Positions 37,709 to 45,059 of a stretch of 64,000 nt of DNA are shown one piece after another. Below the pieces are notes generated by a model, which saw only the letters and a program-made list of their open reading frames with translations, was not told the origin of the DNA and searched no databases. The stretch is taken from NCBI GenBank assembly GCA_900315595.1, contig OMZQ01000005.1:37153-101152 (forward strand). Direction: 5' to 3'. Both the position numbers and the translations under genes were made by a program. This DNA comes from an uncultured Eubacteriales bacterium. GTDB taxonomy: Bacteria; Bacillota; Clostridia; Oscillospirales; Oscillospiraceae. Every line of letters starts with the position of its first letter. Position 1 is the stretch's first letter.

Positions 37709-38977
37709 ATGAATCAGAAGCTGTACGACTGTTACGTTTCTATCCTCAAGCGAGAGCTTGTTCCCGCCATGGGCTGCACCGAGCCGATCGCCATTGCCTA
37801 TGCCGGAGCGCTGGCCCGGCAGACGCTTGGTAAAATGCCCGAACACGTCGAGCTTATCGTCAGCGGCAATATCATTAAAAACGTCAAGAGCGTTATCGTC
37901 CCGCATACCGGCGGCCGCAAGGGCCTTCGGACCGCTGTCTGCGCCGGTATTGCCGTCGGCAACGCCGATCAGAAGCTGGAGGTGCTCTCCGCCGTGGGGG
38001 AGGAGGAGCTTTTGACCCTGAGCCGCTATCTGGAGACCGCCGACGTGAAGGTCGGAAAGTCTGACGCCCAGTCGCCCTTTGATCTCCAGGTGACGCTCAC
38101 GGCAGGGGAGGAGTCCGCCTGCGTCCGCATCATCGGGTCGCATACCAACGTGGTCCTGATCCGGAAGAACGGCGAGACTTTGTTTTCCAAGCCCTTCGAG
38201 GACACCGTCCAGCCGCCCTCCGAGGATTATCTTTCCCTGACCATCCACGACATCGTGGACTTTGCAAACGAGGTCAGGATCGAGGACGTCTGCGACGTTC
38301 TCCAGCGTCAGATCGACTACAATATGGCGATCGCCCGCCGCGGCCTGTCCGACCGCTACGGCGCGGGGATCGGAAAGATTCTGCTCCGCTCCTATGGCAA
38401 CAGCGTCCAGAACCGGGCGAAGGCGTGGGCAGCAGCAGGCTCCGACGCACGGATGAACGGCTGCGAGCTTCCTGTGGTCATCAATTCCGGCAGCGGAAAT
38501 CAGGGCATGACGGCCTCGATCCCCGTCATCATCTACGCCCGTGAGACCGGCGTCAGCGAGGAACAGCTCTACCGCTCCCTGGTCGTCTCCAATCTGGTCA
38601 CGATCCGGCTCAAGACCGGAATCGGCAGCCTTTCGGCCTATTGCGGCGCAACCAGCGCGGGCGCAGGCGCAGGCGCAGGCATCGCCTATCTTTACGGCGG
38701 CGGAGAGGACGAGGTCGCCCATACCGTCGTCAATGCCCTTGCCATCAACTCCGGCATGATCTGTGACGGCGCAAAGTCCTCCTGCGCGGCCAAGATCGCC
38801 TCCGCCGTGGAGGCCGGTCTGCTCGGCTTGCAGATGAACTTCCATGACAGCGAGTTTGTCGGCGGAGACGGCATTGTGATCAAGGGCGTGGAGAACACCA
38901 TTGACGCCGTCAGCGCGCTGGCCCGGATCGGCATGCGCAGCACCGACGAGGAGATCCTGGAGATCATGATGCGCTGA
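37709..38977 (+). CDS. cyuA: L-cysteine desulfidase / serine dehydratase alpha-like (CyuA/YhaM, UPF0597)
   Basis: A 422-residue member of the CyuA/UPF0597 family, oxygen-sensitive Fe-S enzymes that break L-cysteine into pyruvate, sulfide and ammonia. Visible blocks are VPAMGCTEPIAIAYAGALAR (~18-37, with a cluster Cys), VIVPHTGGRKGLRTAVCAG (~62-80), VINSGSGNQGMTASIPVI (~257-274), the Gly/Ala-rich YCGATSAGAGAGAGIAYLYG and NSGMICDGAKSSCAAKIAS (~348-366), which holds the other likely cluster Cys. A GGAGG lies 7 nt before the ATG. It is a single gene, 39 nt after feoB, and could be cotranscribed with it. Confidence 0.88.
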   Translation: MNQKLYDCYVSILKRELVPAMGCTEPIAIAYAGALARQTLGKMPEHVELIVSGNIIKNVKSVIVPHTGGRKGLRTAVCAGIAVGNADQKLEVLSAVGEEELLTLSRYLETADVKVGKSDAQSPFDLQVTLTAGEESACVRIIGSHTNVVLIRKNGETLFSKPFEDTVQPPSEDYLSLTIHDIVDFANEVRIEDVCDVLQRQIDYNMAIARRGLSDRYGAGIGKILLRSYGNSVQNRAKAWAAAGSDARMNGCELPVVINSGSGNQGMTASIPVIIYARETGVSEEQLYRSLVVSNLVTIRLKTGIGSLSAYCGATSAGAGAGAGIAYLYGGGEDEVAHTVVNALAINSGMICDGAKSSCAAKIASAVEAGLLGLQMNFHDSEFVGGDGIVIKGVENTIDAVSALARIGMRSTDEEILEIMMR

Positions 38978-39000
38978 AGCAAATAGGCCGGGAAATCAGA

Positions 39001-39041
39001 GGCGCGGGAAGCGGCTGCAACAGGAGCCGGCTTCCCGCGCC
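39001..39041. terminator. Strong GC-rich hairpin after cyuA (terminator-like)
   Basis: Two 16-base arms (39001-39016 and 39025-39041, one bulged G) enclose an 8-base loop. No T-run follows, so it is not a classical intrinsic terminator. It may be an RNA-stabilising 3' hairpin or a dispersed repeat. Confidence 0.5.
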
Positions 39042-39094
39042 CCGACCGAAAAGCGCAAAGAGCGGACCAAATTAGAAATCCGCAAAAATTTTGC

Positions 39095-39122
39095 TTGATT
39101 TTTGAAAAATATATGGTATAAT
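39095..39122 (+). promoter_or_regulatory. Promoter of tRNA-Val
   Basis: TTGATT (39095-39100), 16-base spacer, perfect TATAAT (39117-39122), 11 bases before the mature tRNA 5' end, as expected for a stable-RNA gene. Confidence 0.75.
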
Positions 39123-39133
39123 ACCGTGCGTAT

Positions 39134-39210
39134 GGAGGCTTAGCTCAGCTGGTTAGAGCGCATGCTTCACACGCATGAGGTCACTGGTTCGAGTCCAGCA
39201 GTCTCCACCA
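39134..39210 (+). tRNA. tRNA-Val (anticodon CAC)
   Basis: A 77-nt cloverleaf with encoded CCA. The acceptor stem GGAGGCT pairs with AGTCTCC, the D arm is GCTC...GAGC, the anticodon stem CATGC/GCATG encloses the loop TTCACAC with anticodon CAC (reads GUG), and the T arm CTGG-TTCGAGT-CCAG is intact. It has its own promoter and is followed by a hairpin terminator. Confidence 0.95.
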
Positions 39211-39216
39211 TCAAAG

Positions 39217-39254
39217 AAACCTCTTTTGTCTACCGGGACAGGAGAGGTTTTTTC
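39217..39254 (+). terminator. Rho-independent terminator of tRNA-Val
   Basis: AAACCTCT (39217-39224) pairs with AGAGGTTT (39243-39250), with an inner TGTC/GACA pair, followed by a T-run through 39253. Confidence 0.85.
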
Positions 39255-39257
39255 TTG

Positions 39258-39286
39258 TTGCTTCATAGAATTGAAAATAGTATAAT
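39258..39286 (+). promoter_or_regulatory. Promoter for the NUDIX gene
   Basis: TTGCTT (39258-39263), 17-base spacer, perfect TATAAT (39281-39286), 34 bases upstream of the ATG. GGAGG lies at 39310-39314. Confidence 0.65.
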
Positions 39287-39320
39287 CATCTTATCAAATC
39301 GGAATTTGTGGAGGAAAAAT

Positions 39321-39782
39321 ATGACAGGATATATGGCAGAAATGCGTAAGCTGGTTGGACACAAAACGATTATTCAGTGTGCCGCCAGCATTATTTGTGT
39401 TGATGAAAACGGACGAGTTTTGCTGGGGAAACGTTCGGACAATCACATGTGGGGATATTCAGGCGGTGCAATAGAAATTGACGAATATGTCGAAGAGTGT
39501 GCAAAAAGAGAATTGTTCGAAGAAATGGGGCTGGTTGCAGAAGAACTTGAATTCTTTTGCGTGAATTCGGGACCGGAAGCCCATTATATCTATCCAAATG
39601 GAGACGAAGTTTCAAATTTTGAAATCGTCTATATTTGCAGAAAATGGCATGGCGAACCGAAATCTCAAGATGGTGAAATGGAAGATTTGCGTTTTCTGTC
39701 AGTCAGTGAAATCGTTCTTTCCGAAATCTCTCCACCAATCCGTTCCGTCGTCGAAAAGTATATATCACAAGCACACGTGTAA
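39321..39782 (+). CDS. NUDIX hydrolase
   Basis: A 153-residue NUDIX-superfamily pyrophosphatase. The NUDIX box is intact at about residues 51-73 (GAIEIDEYVEECAKRELFEE then MGL), matching Gx5Ex7REUxEExGU, and is preceded by the beta-strand ICVDENGRVLLGKRSDNHMW. The substrate (a nucleoside diphosphate derivative) cannot be predicted. GGAGG precedes the ATG. The coding sequence is clearly AT-richer than its neighbours, with many A/T-ending codons (aaa, gaa, att), and it sits directly behind a tRNA gene, a typical place for acquired DNA. Recent horizontal transfer is therefore likely. Confidence 0.88.
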   Translation: MTGYMAEMRKLVGHKTIIQCAASIICVDENGRVLLGKRSDNHMWGYSGGAIEIDEYVEECAKRELFEEMGLVAEELEFFCVNSGPEAHYIYPNGDEVSNFEIVYICRKWHGEPKSQDGEMEDLRFLSVSEIVLSEISPPIRSVVEKYISQAHV

Positions 39783-39861
39783 AATCCAGTCTGCCGAGGT
39801 GACCGCGCAGCTTTTTGGCGTACTTCCCTTGATTATTTCTAATATACGCGCTCTTTCACAT

Positions 39862-39908
39862 GAAAGAAATCGGATTATTCTGCCAGATAAATCCGGTTTC
39901 TTTCTTTT
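39862..39908 (+). terminator. Rho-independent terminator
   Basis: A 15-base arm (39862-39876) pairs with 39890-39904 with one G-T wobble; TTTT follows. It lies 80 bases beyond the NUDIX gene. Confidence 0.8.
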
Positions 39909-39966
39909 ATTATTTCGCATACCCGGCGGGCCCGGACATAGACTGAAGCGAAGGGAGATGCATCCA

Positions 39967-40407
39967 ATGAAAAGCTTCAATCATATGAAAGGCTTCCGGG
40001 CGGGGAAGGGGAGCGGTCGCCGTGGGATGCGGGGGGTCGTCTTCGGTCTGGCTGCTGCACTGGGCTTGACGGCTCTGCTCGTCTGCGCACTGTCTCTGGC
40101 GGTGGACCGGGAAAAGCTCGCGCTGAACGTCGGCATGTCCATCGCGCCGCTTCTGCCTCTGCCCGGGATTGTACTTGGGTGCTGGCTGGCCGGGAGACTG
40201 TCCGGCGGGGGACACGGAACGGCTTCAGGAATCACGGCAGTCTCCGTCGCCGCGCTATGGCTGCTTGGATCGTTCATTCTGCGCGGCAGAGCCGGAGAGC
40301 GCTGGATCCCGTTCGCGGTCTGCGCTGGCGGTTGGCTACTTGCACTGCTGATGGCATCCCGCGGCAGAAGGCGGGGCGGGGCGGGTATGCGTAAATTGCG
40401 TTTGTAG
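39967..40407 (+). CDS. Small four-helix membrane protein (TIGR04086-like)
   Basis: A 146-residue protein with a basic N-terminus (KGFRAGKGSGRRGMRG) and four hydrophobic helices: VVFGLAAALGLTALLVCALS, MSIAPLLPLPGIVLGCWLAG, GITAVSVAALWLLGSFIL and FAVCAGGWLLALLMAS, with a basic tail. The arrangement matches the TIGR04086 family of Firmicutes membrane proteins of unknown role. ATG 39967 is preferred to 39958 because GGGAG then lies 9 nt upstream. No clear promoter or operon partner is seen. This is recognised by topology more than by sequence. Confidence 0.55.
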   Translation: MKSFNHMKGFRAGKGSGRRGMRGVVFGLAAALGLTALLVCALSLAVDREKLALNVGMSIAPLLPLPGIVLGCWLAGRLSGGGHGTASGITAVSVAALWLLGSFILRGRAGERWIPFAVCAGGWLLALLMASRGRRRGGAGMRKLRL

Positions 40408-40466
40408 GTTTTGACCACGGCCTTTCGTCCCGGAAAAAACCAGATATGGTGGCCTTGACATTGAGC

Positions 40467-40485
40467 GAACAACAATCTGTTGTTC
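40467..40485. repeat. Perfect 19-base palindrome (8-bp arms)
   Basis: GAACAACA / ATC / TGTTGTTC in the 295-bp gap after the four-helix protein. It may be a weak terminator stem for that gene or an operator. No T-run follows directly. The rest of the gap (40408-40702) is AT-rich and holds the promoter listed next; I see no gene in it. Confidence 0.4.
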
Positions 40486-40564
40486 CGGTTTCTTAGTTTA
40501 CATAAAGCCGTTTACATAAGATATGTCAATAATCAACAAAATTTTGCGTTTTTTTTGAAATCAC

Positions 40565-40593
40565 TTGAAATGTAGGGGTTTTTCGGTTATATT
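40565..40593 (+). promoter_or_regulatory. Promoter for the membrane protein-xerD pair
   Basis: TTGAAA (40565-40570), 17-base spacer, TATATT (40588-40593). The leader to the next start at 40703 is about 100 nt and contains short GC-rich stems. Confidence 0.6.
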
Positions 40594-40702
40594 ATAGAAG
40601 CGGACGGAGCGAATACAGGGTGACAATAACGATTTCCCATTCTGTTGTGTCCCTGTCCCCGGGAAACCACCATATGTAGTTCAAAAGGGGGTTCCCGTTT
40701 CG

Positions 40703-41161
40703 ATGCCAAAGGATTCGATCCGTGACTGCCGCAGCTCGCGGTACAGTTTTTTTCTGCTTTTTGCCTTTTGTGCGGGTGCGGCGCTGGGCCTTTGTGCCGC
40801 CGTTTCCAAGCCTGAGACGCTCCGATTCGGTATCGTTTCCGGTCTGCAGCCGGTCTCTGTGCTTCGCTGTCTTCCTGTTCGGATGGCTGTTCCGCTTCTT
40901 ATGCTTCTTGGCGGCCTGGTCGGTCAGCGCAGGCATGTGCCGCTTCTTTTTTTCGTCCGTGGGTTTTGCTTTTGCTTTTGCCTCTGTATACTCCCCGACT
41001 TGCGCGCCGGTTTAGCGCTTCGCGCGTTGATCTCGCTGCCGGTTTTGTTTCAGACCGGTGTTTGCCTCCTGCTCGACGCCCATCCGCCCATCTGCCGGCT
41101 TCTCGCGTGGAACCTTGCATCGGAGCTGCTTGCGGCCTTTGCGGCGGATTTTATTTTCTGA
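40703..41161 (+). CDS. Hypothetical membrane protein upstream of xerD (possibly SpoIIM-like)
   Basis: A 152-residue protein with about four to five hydrophobic segments rich in Cys, Phe and Leu (FFLLFAFCAGAALGLCAAVS, MAVPLLMLLGGLVG, FFVRGFCFCFCLCILP and LLAWNLASELLAAFAADFIF). I cannot place it by sequence. In several Firmicutes the gene spoIIM, encoding a five-helix membrane protein, lies just upstream of xerD, so this could be a short, diverged relative; that is an inference from place and topology. GGGGG lies 15 nt before the ATG. It is followed by xerD after 20 nt. Confidence 0.5.
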   Translation: MPKDSIRDCRSSRYSFFLLFAFCAGAALGLCAAVSKPETLRFGIVSGLQPVSVLRCLPVRMAVPLLMLLGGLVGQRRHVPLLFFVRGFCFCFCLCILPDLRAGLALRALISLPVLFQTGVCLLLDAHPPICRLLAWNLASELLAAFAADFIF

Positions 41162-41181
41162 TTGAGAAAGAACGACTGTGT

Positions 41182-42066
41182 ATGATTGACTGTATCTCCA
41201 TGTATGAGGGCTATCTCCTCAACGAAAAAAAGGCTTCGGCCAATACAGTGTCCTCCTACCTTCGGGATATCCGGCAGTTGGATCAGTACATCACCGTTAC
41301 TTGGGAGATCCCGATCGAGGAGGTCACGTCCGATCAGCTTTCCCTCTATTTCGCCTGGATGACGAACAGCGGCAAATCCTCCGCCACGGTCTCCCGCAGC
41401 CTTGCGTCCATCAAGGGCCTTTTCACCTATCTGATTTCGGTTCACGTGGTTTCGGTCAACCCTGCGAAGACCATCCATCTTGCAAAGGTTGAGAAGAAGC
41501 TGCCTCAGATCCTCACGGGCAAGGAGGTCGAGACCTTGCTGGAACAGCCCCGGCTCACCGACGCCAAGGGCTTCCGCGACAAGGCTATGCTGGAGCTGCT
41601 CTACGCCACCGGCATTCGCGTCAGCGAGCTGATCTCTCTTGATCTGGAGGACGCCAATCTGTCCGCCGGACTGATTCGGTGCAGCTCCGGGGCCAAGAGC
41701 CGGATGATCCCGCTCTATCCCGCAGCGGTACGCGCTCTTCAGCAGTACGTCCACCAGGTTCGTCCCGGCATGATTGCCGATCCGCTTGAGCAGGCTTTGT
41801 TCGTGAATCTCAGCGGTGAGCGTATGACCCGCCAGGGCTTCTGGAAGATCATCAAGCACTATCAAAAGACCGCCGGGATTCAAAAGGATATTACGCCTCA
41901 CACACTCCGGCACAGCTTTGCGGCGCATTTGTTGGAAAACGGCGCGGATCTCAAATCCATTCAGGAGATGCTCGGCCACAGCGACATTTCCTCTACACAG
42001 ATTTACACGCAGGTCATTCAACAAAACCTGAAATCGGTCTATCAGAAATTCCATCCGAAGTCCTGA
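41182..42066 (+). CDS. xerD: Site-specific tyrosine recombinase XerD
   Basis: A 294-residue tyrosine recombinase of normal XerD size. A SAM-like N-terminal core-binding domain (YEGYLLNEKKASANTVSSYL, ~7-26) precedes the catalytic domain with the first Arg in YATGIRVSELISL (~145-157), the HxLR block TPHTLRHSFAAHLLENGADL (~236-255), MLGHSDISSTQIYT (~260-273) with the final His and the nucleophile Tyr in IYTQV. XerD resolves chromosome dimers at dif with XerC. A second recombinase at 48537 may be its partner. ATG 41182 is chosen as it matches the family N-terminus; the ribosome-binding site is weak (GAGAAAG). Confidence 0.9.
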   Translation: MIDCISMYEGYLLNEKKASANTVSSYLRDIRQLDQYITVTWEIPIEEVTSDQLSLYFAWMTNSGKSSATVSRSLASIKGLFTYLISVHVVSVNPAKTIHLAKVEKKLPQILTGKEVETLLEQPRLTDAKGFRDKAMLELLYATGIRVSELISLDLEDANLSAGLIRCSSGAKSRMIPLYPAAVRALQQYVHQVRPGMIADPLEQALFVNLSGERMTRQGFWKIIKHYQKTAGIQKDITPHTLRHSFAAHLLENGADLKSIQEMLGHSDISSTQIYTQVIQQNLKSVYQKFHPKS

Positions 42067-42093
42067 CGCGCGCCGGGGCTTTGGCTCGGAGCG

Positions 42094-42126
42094 CGCCGCC
42101 TCATCGTTCTGTGAGGCGGCGTTTTT
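42094..42126 (+). terminator. Rho-independent terminator after xerD
   Basis: CGCCGCCTCA (42094-42103) pairs with TGAGGCGGCG (42112-42121), followed by TTTTT. Confidence 0.9.
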
Positions 42127-42181
42127 GTCTGATTCGGCAGATGTAGAATTTGTTAAATCACGGCAAATCCAAAAGTTTGAT

Positions 42182-42210
42182 TTGCTTTTCTGTTTGGCTT
42201 GTGGTATATT
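42182..42210 (+). promoter_or_regulatory. Promoter for the PqqD/peptidase/PglF-like genes
   Basis: TTGCTT (42182-42187), 17-base spacer, TATATT (42205-42210), 34 bases upstream of the PqqD-like start. Confidence 0.65.
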
Positions 42211-42243
42211 AAATTAAATACAAAAAGAAAGCTGGTTATTTGC

Positions 42244-42510
42244 ATGAAAATCAAATCCGATTTCCTGTTCAGCACGGTTTCCGGCAAGCATCTTGTGATC
42301 CCCACCGGACCAAAGGCAGCCGAGTTCAACGGCATGATCACGCTCAACGATACCGGCGCTTTTCTCTGGAAGCAGCTTGAGACCGAGCGCACCGAGGATG
42401 AGCTCGTCGCCGCCGTCGTGTCTAACTACCCCGAGACCGGCGAGGATTACGCCCGCACCTGCGTCCGCGAGTTCGTGGAGCAGCTCCGCGCAGCCGACTG
42501 CCTTGCTTAA
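42244..42510 (+). CDS. PqqD-family protein
   Basis: An 88-residue PqqD-like protein, a small winged-helix fold known as the peptide-binding RRE/chaperone in RiPP pathways. Matching blocks are the FNGMITLNDTGAFLWKQLET (~26-45) segment and the C-terminal helices DYARTCVREFVEQLRAADCL. In RiPP clusters PqqD presents a precursor peptide to a radical-SAM enzyme, but none is visible nearby. Here it is followed, with an overlap, by an S24/S26-type peptidase and then a nucleotide-sugar dehydratase. ATG 42244 is used because it begins the conserved part; its ribosome-binding site is poor. Confidence 0.8.
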   Translation: MKIKSDFLFSTVSGKHLVIPTGPKAAEFNGMITLNDTGAFLWKQLETERTEDELVAAVVSNYPETGEDYARTCVREFVEQLRAADCLA

Positions 42511-43018
42511 CGCTCCGTCAGACGTTCCGGTGTACAAGCTGGATCTCAAGGACATGCTTCCCGCCGTGCGTGACACGATCGCACGCGGCGGGAGCGTCCG
42601 CCTTCCGGTGGCGGGCTCCAGCATGCAGCCGACGATGTATCCGCACCGAGACTGGGTGACGCTGACCGCCGCTCCGTCCGTTTTGCGCCGCGGAGACCTT
42701 CCGCTCTACTGCCGCGTCAACGGCAGCGCCGTTTTGCACCGCGTCGTCTCTGTCCGATCCGACGGGACCTACACCATGTGCGGCGACCACCAGTATATCC
42801 GCGAGCCCGGCATCCGGCACGACCAGATCGTAGGTCTTGTCACCACCCTGAACCGAAAAGGGAAGGAGATCCCTGTCACAGCCCTGCGCTATCGGCTCTG
42901 GGTCAGGTTCTGGATTTGGATGCTTCCGCTGCGCCGTCAATGCCTGAGGCTCTGGTCGCTGCTTCTCCGTCTGTTCCGTCGAAAAAAATACCGCCGAAAC
43001 GGCGGTGTCTGGAAGTGA
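42503..43018 (+). CDS. S24/S26-family (signal peptidase I-like) serine protease
   Basis: A ~171-residue protein with a signal-peptidase-like core: the nucleophile region VAGSSMQPTMYPHRDWVTLT (~33-52; Ser in GSSM), RRGDLPLYCRVNGSAVLHRV (~59-78) and MCGDHQYIREPGIRHDQIVG (~88-107). The HRV block is in the place where SipW/ER-type signal peptidases have their catalytic His. A Trp/Arg-rich hydrophobic tail (FWIWMLPLRRQCLRLWSLLL) suggests C-terminal membrane anchoring. The start is uncertain: TTG 42503 would overlap the PqqD stop; GTG 42530 and ATG 42554 are alternatives. It may process a peptide handled by the PqqD-like protein. Confidence 0.7.
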   Translation: MLNAPSDVPVYKLDLKDMLPAVRDTIARGGSVRLPVAGSSMQPTMYPHRDWVTLTAAPSVLRRGDLPLYCRVNGSAVLHRVVSVRSDGTYTMCGDHQYIREPGIRHDQIVGLVTTLNRKGKEIPVTALRYRLWVRFWIWMLPLRRQCLRLWSLLLRLFRRKKYRRNGGVWK

Positions 43019-43026
43019 ACCTCCGA

Positions 43027-44907
43027 ATGAATCAAAAATCGCTGCTTCACGGCTCCAAGCCTCTTAGAGTCGCGTTTTTGGTGTCGCTGGATATCCTGCT
43101 GATCAACGTCGCCTCGATTCTGGCCCTCCTGATCTTGGAAAACTTCAACTGGGACCGCATGATGGGCCGGGACTATATGGGGCACATCGTTGTCTACTCC
43201 GTCGTCAGCTCCGTCGTGACGATCCTGATCTTCTTTCCCTTCAAGCTATATAACAGCCTTTGGGAGTTTGCCGGTATCGATGAACTGATGCACGTCTCCG
43301 TGGCCGGTGCGATCGTCAGCCTGCTCAAATTCATCGTCAACTCCATTGACGGTCTGGATTTCTTTCCGATCAGTTACCCCATCATCAGCGGTCTGCTCCT
43401 GATCGCTCTGGTCGGCATCTCCAGGATCGGCTACCGCGCCCTGCGCATGCTGATTCGCCCGTCTAACGCTCCTGTGAAGCGCAGGACCCTCCTGATCGGC
43501 GCCGGCAACGCCGGCTCTATGGCTCTGCGCGAGTTTCAGACCAGCGTGAAGTCGGTCAACAACGTCGTCTGTATCGTGGACGACGACTTCAACAAGCGCG
43601 GCAGCTATCTGCGCGGAGTCAAGGTCGCGGGCAACCGCAACGACATCCCCGCCATTGTGGAGAAGTACCGTATCGAGGAGATTGTTCTTGCCATTCCGAC
43701 GGCGGACAATCAGGATCGCCGCGATATCCTGAAGATTTGCCAGAAGACCGACTGCCACCTCAAGACTCTGCCCGGCATCTTCCAGCTTGCCAACGGCGAG
43801 GTCGCAATTCAGAAGATCCGGGACGTCTCTGTCCTCGACCTTCTGGGGCGTGACAGCGTCAAGGTCGATCTGTCCGACATCTCCGCTTTCCTGCGCGGCA
43901 AAACGATCCTGGTCACGGGCGGCGGAGGCTCCATCGGCAGCGAGCTCTGCCGGCAGATCGCGAAGAACGAGCCGAAGGAGCTTGTGATCTTTGAGATCTA
44001 TGAGAATAACGCCTATGATATCCAGCAGGAGCTACTGCGGAATTATCCTGACCTTCACCTGTCCGTTGTGATCGGCTCCGTCCGCGACAAAGACCGCGTG
44101 GATATGATCTTCCGACAGTATCGGCCTGACGTCGTGTTCCATGCCGCGGCGCACAAGCACGTGCCTTTGATGGAGGTCAGCCCGAACGAGGCGATCAAGA
44201 ATAACGTCTTTGGCACGCTGAACGTGGCCTCTGCCGCTGATCGCTTCCATGCCAAAAAATTCGTTCTCATCTCCACTGACAAGGCGGTGAATCCGACCAA
44301 CATCATGGGCGCCTCCAAGCGTCTGTGCGAGATGATCGTACAGGTTTTTGCCAACCGCAGCGAGACCTGCTTTGCCGCCGTTCGTTTCGGCAACGTACTC
44401 GGAAGCAACGGCAGCGTTATCCCCCTGTTCAAAAAGCAGATCGAAGCCGGCGGCCCCGTGACCGTGACACATAAGGACATTATCCGCTACTTCATGACGA
44501 TCCCCGAGGCGGTCTCTCTGGTTCTCCAGGCCGGCGCATATGCCATCCACGGTCAGATCTTTGTTCTGGATATGGGCGAGCCCGTCCGCATCGACGATTT
44601 GGCCCGCAATATGATCCGCCTTTCCGGTTTCACTCCGGACGTGGATATCGCCGTCAAGTATACCGGCCTTCGTCCCGGTGAAAAGCTCTATGAAGAAATG
44701 CTGATGGACGAGGAGGGCTTGCAGACCACGGAAAACGAGCTGATCCACATCGGCAAACCTCTGGAGATCGACGAGGCGCTCTTTGACCGGCAGCTAAGCA
44801 GCTTAAAGCAGGCCTGCCTCGAAAACAGCGACCGGATCGTGGACCTCGTTGCTGAGATCGTTCCCACCTATCACCCCAAGCGCAGCGGTGAACCGGTCCA
44901 TTCCTGA
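43027..44907 (+). CDS. PglF/CapD-like nucleotide-sugar 4,6-dehydratase
   Basis: A 626-residue membrane-bound dehydratase of the PglF/WbpM/CapD family, which makes UDP-2-acetamido-2,6-dideoxy-4-ketohexose from UDP-GlcNAc. About four N-terminal helices (~15-135) are followed by a CoA-binding-like Rossmann domain (RTLLIGAGNAGSMALREFQT, ~152-171) and the catalytic SDR domain with ILVTGGGGSIGSELCRQI (~294-311), HAAAHKHVPLME (~374-385) and STDKAVNPTNIMGASKRL (~413-430), where the usual catalytic Tyr is replaced by Met, as is normal for this family. It starts a bacillosamine/QuiNAc/FucNAc-type sugar route. ATG 43027 is used; a GTG lies 12 nt upstream. Confidence 0.92.
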   Translation: MNQKSLLHGSKPLRVAFLVSLDILLINVASILALLILENFNWDRMMGRDYMGHIVVYSVVSSVVTILIFFPFKLYNSLWEFAGIDELMHVSVAGAIVSLLKFIVNSIDGLDFFPISYPIISGLLLIALVGISRIGYRALRMLIRPSNAPVKRRTLLIGAGNAGSMALREFQTSVKSVNNVVCIVDDDFNKRGSYLRGVKVAGNRNDIPAIVEKYRIEEIVLAIPTADNQDRRDILKICQKTDCHLKTLPGIFQLANGEVAIQKIRDVSVLDLLGRDSVKVDLSDISAFLRGKTILVTGGGGSIGSELCRQIAKNEPKELVIFEIYENNAYDIQQELLRNYPDLHLSVVIGSVRDKDRVDMIFRQYRPDVVFHAAAHKHVPLMEVSPNEAIKNNVFGTLNVASAADRFHAKKFVLISTDKAVNPTNIMGASKRLCEMIVQVFANRSETCFAAVRFGNVLGSNGSVIPLFKKQIEAGGPVTVTHKDIIRYFMTIPEAVSLVLQAGAYAIHGQIFVLDMGEPVRIDDLARNMIRLSGFTPDVDIAVKYTGLRPGEKLYEEMLMDEEGLQTTENELIHIGKPLEIDEALFDRQLSSLKQACLENSDRIVDLVAEIVPTYHPKRSGEPVHS

Positions 44908-44925
44908 TTTGTGCAAACGTGAAGA

Positions 44926-44952
44926 AAGCTCCCTGAAAAGGGGAGCTTTTTT
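44926..44952 (+). terminator. Rho-independent terminator
   Basis: AAGCTCCC (44926-44933) pairs with GGGAGCTT (44941-44948), then a T-run. It closes the PqqD-PglF-like operon. The following 100 bases contain an A/T-rich stretch but no convincing promoter. Confidence 0.85.
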
Positions 44953-45059
44953 CATCTCTGAGAGATCCGCTGAATTTTTTTTCAAAATATATTGTTTAGG
45001 GGATGAAAAATCCGAGGAGATGTGATAAAATCAAACTATCATGACTGGGAGGCGTTTGC

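Noticed and set aside
38640..38690. Short GCGCAGGCGCAGG-type tandem repeat in cyuA
   Set aside because: It encodes the Gly/Ala-rich segment conserved in the family, so it is ordinary coding sequence and not a regulatory repeat.
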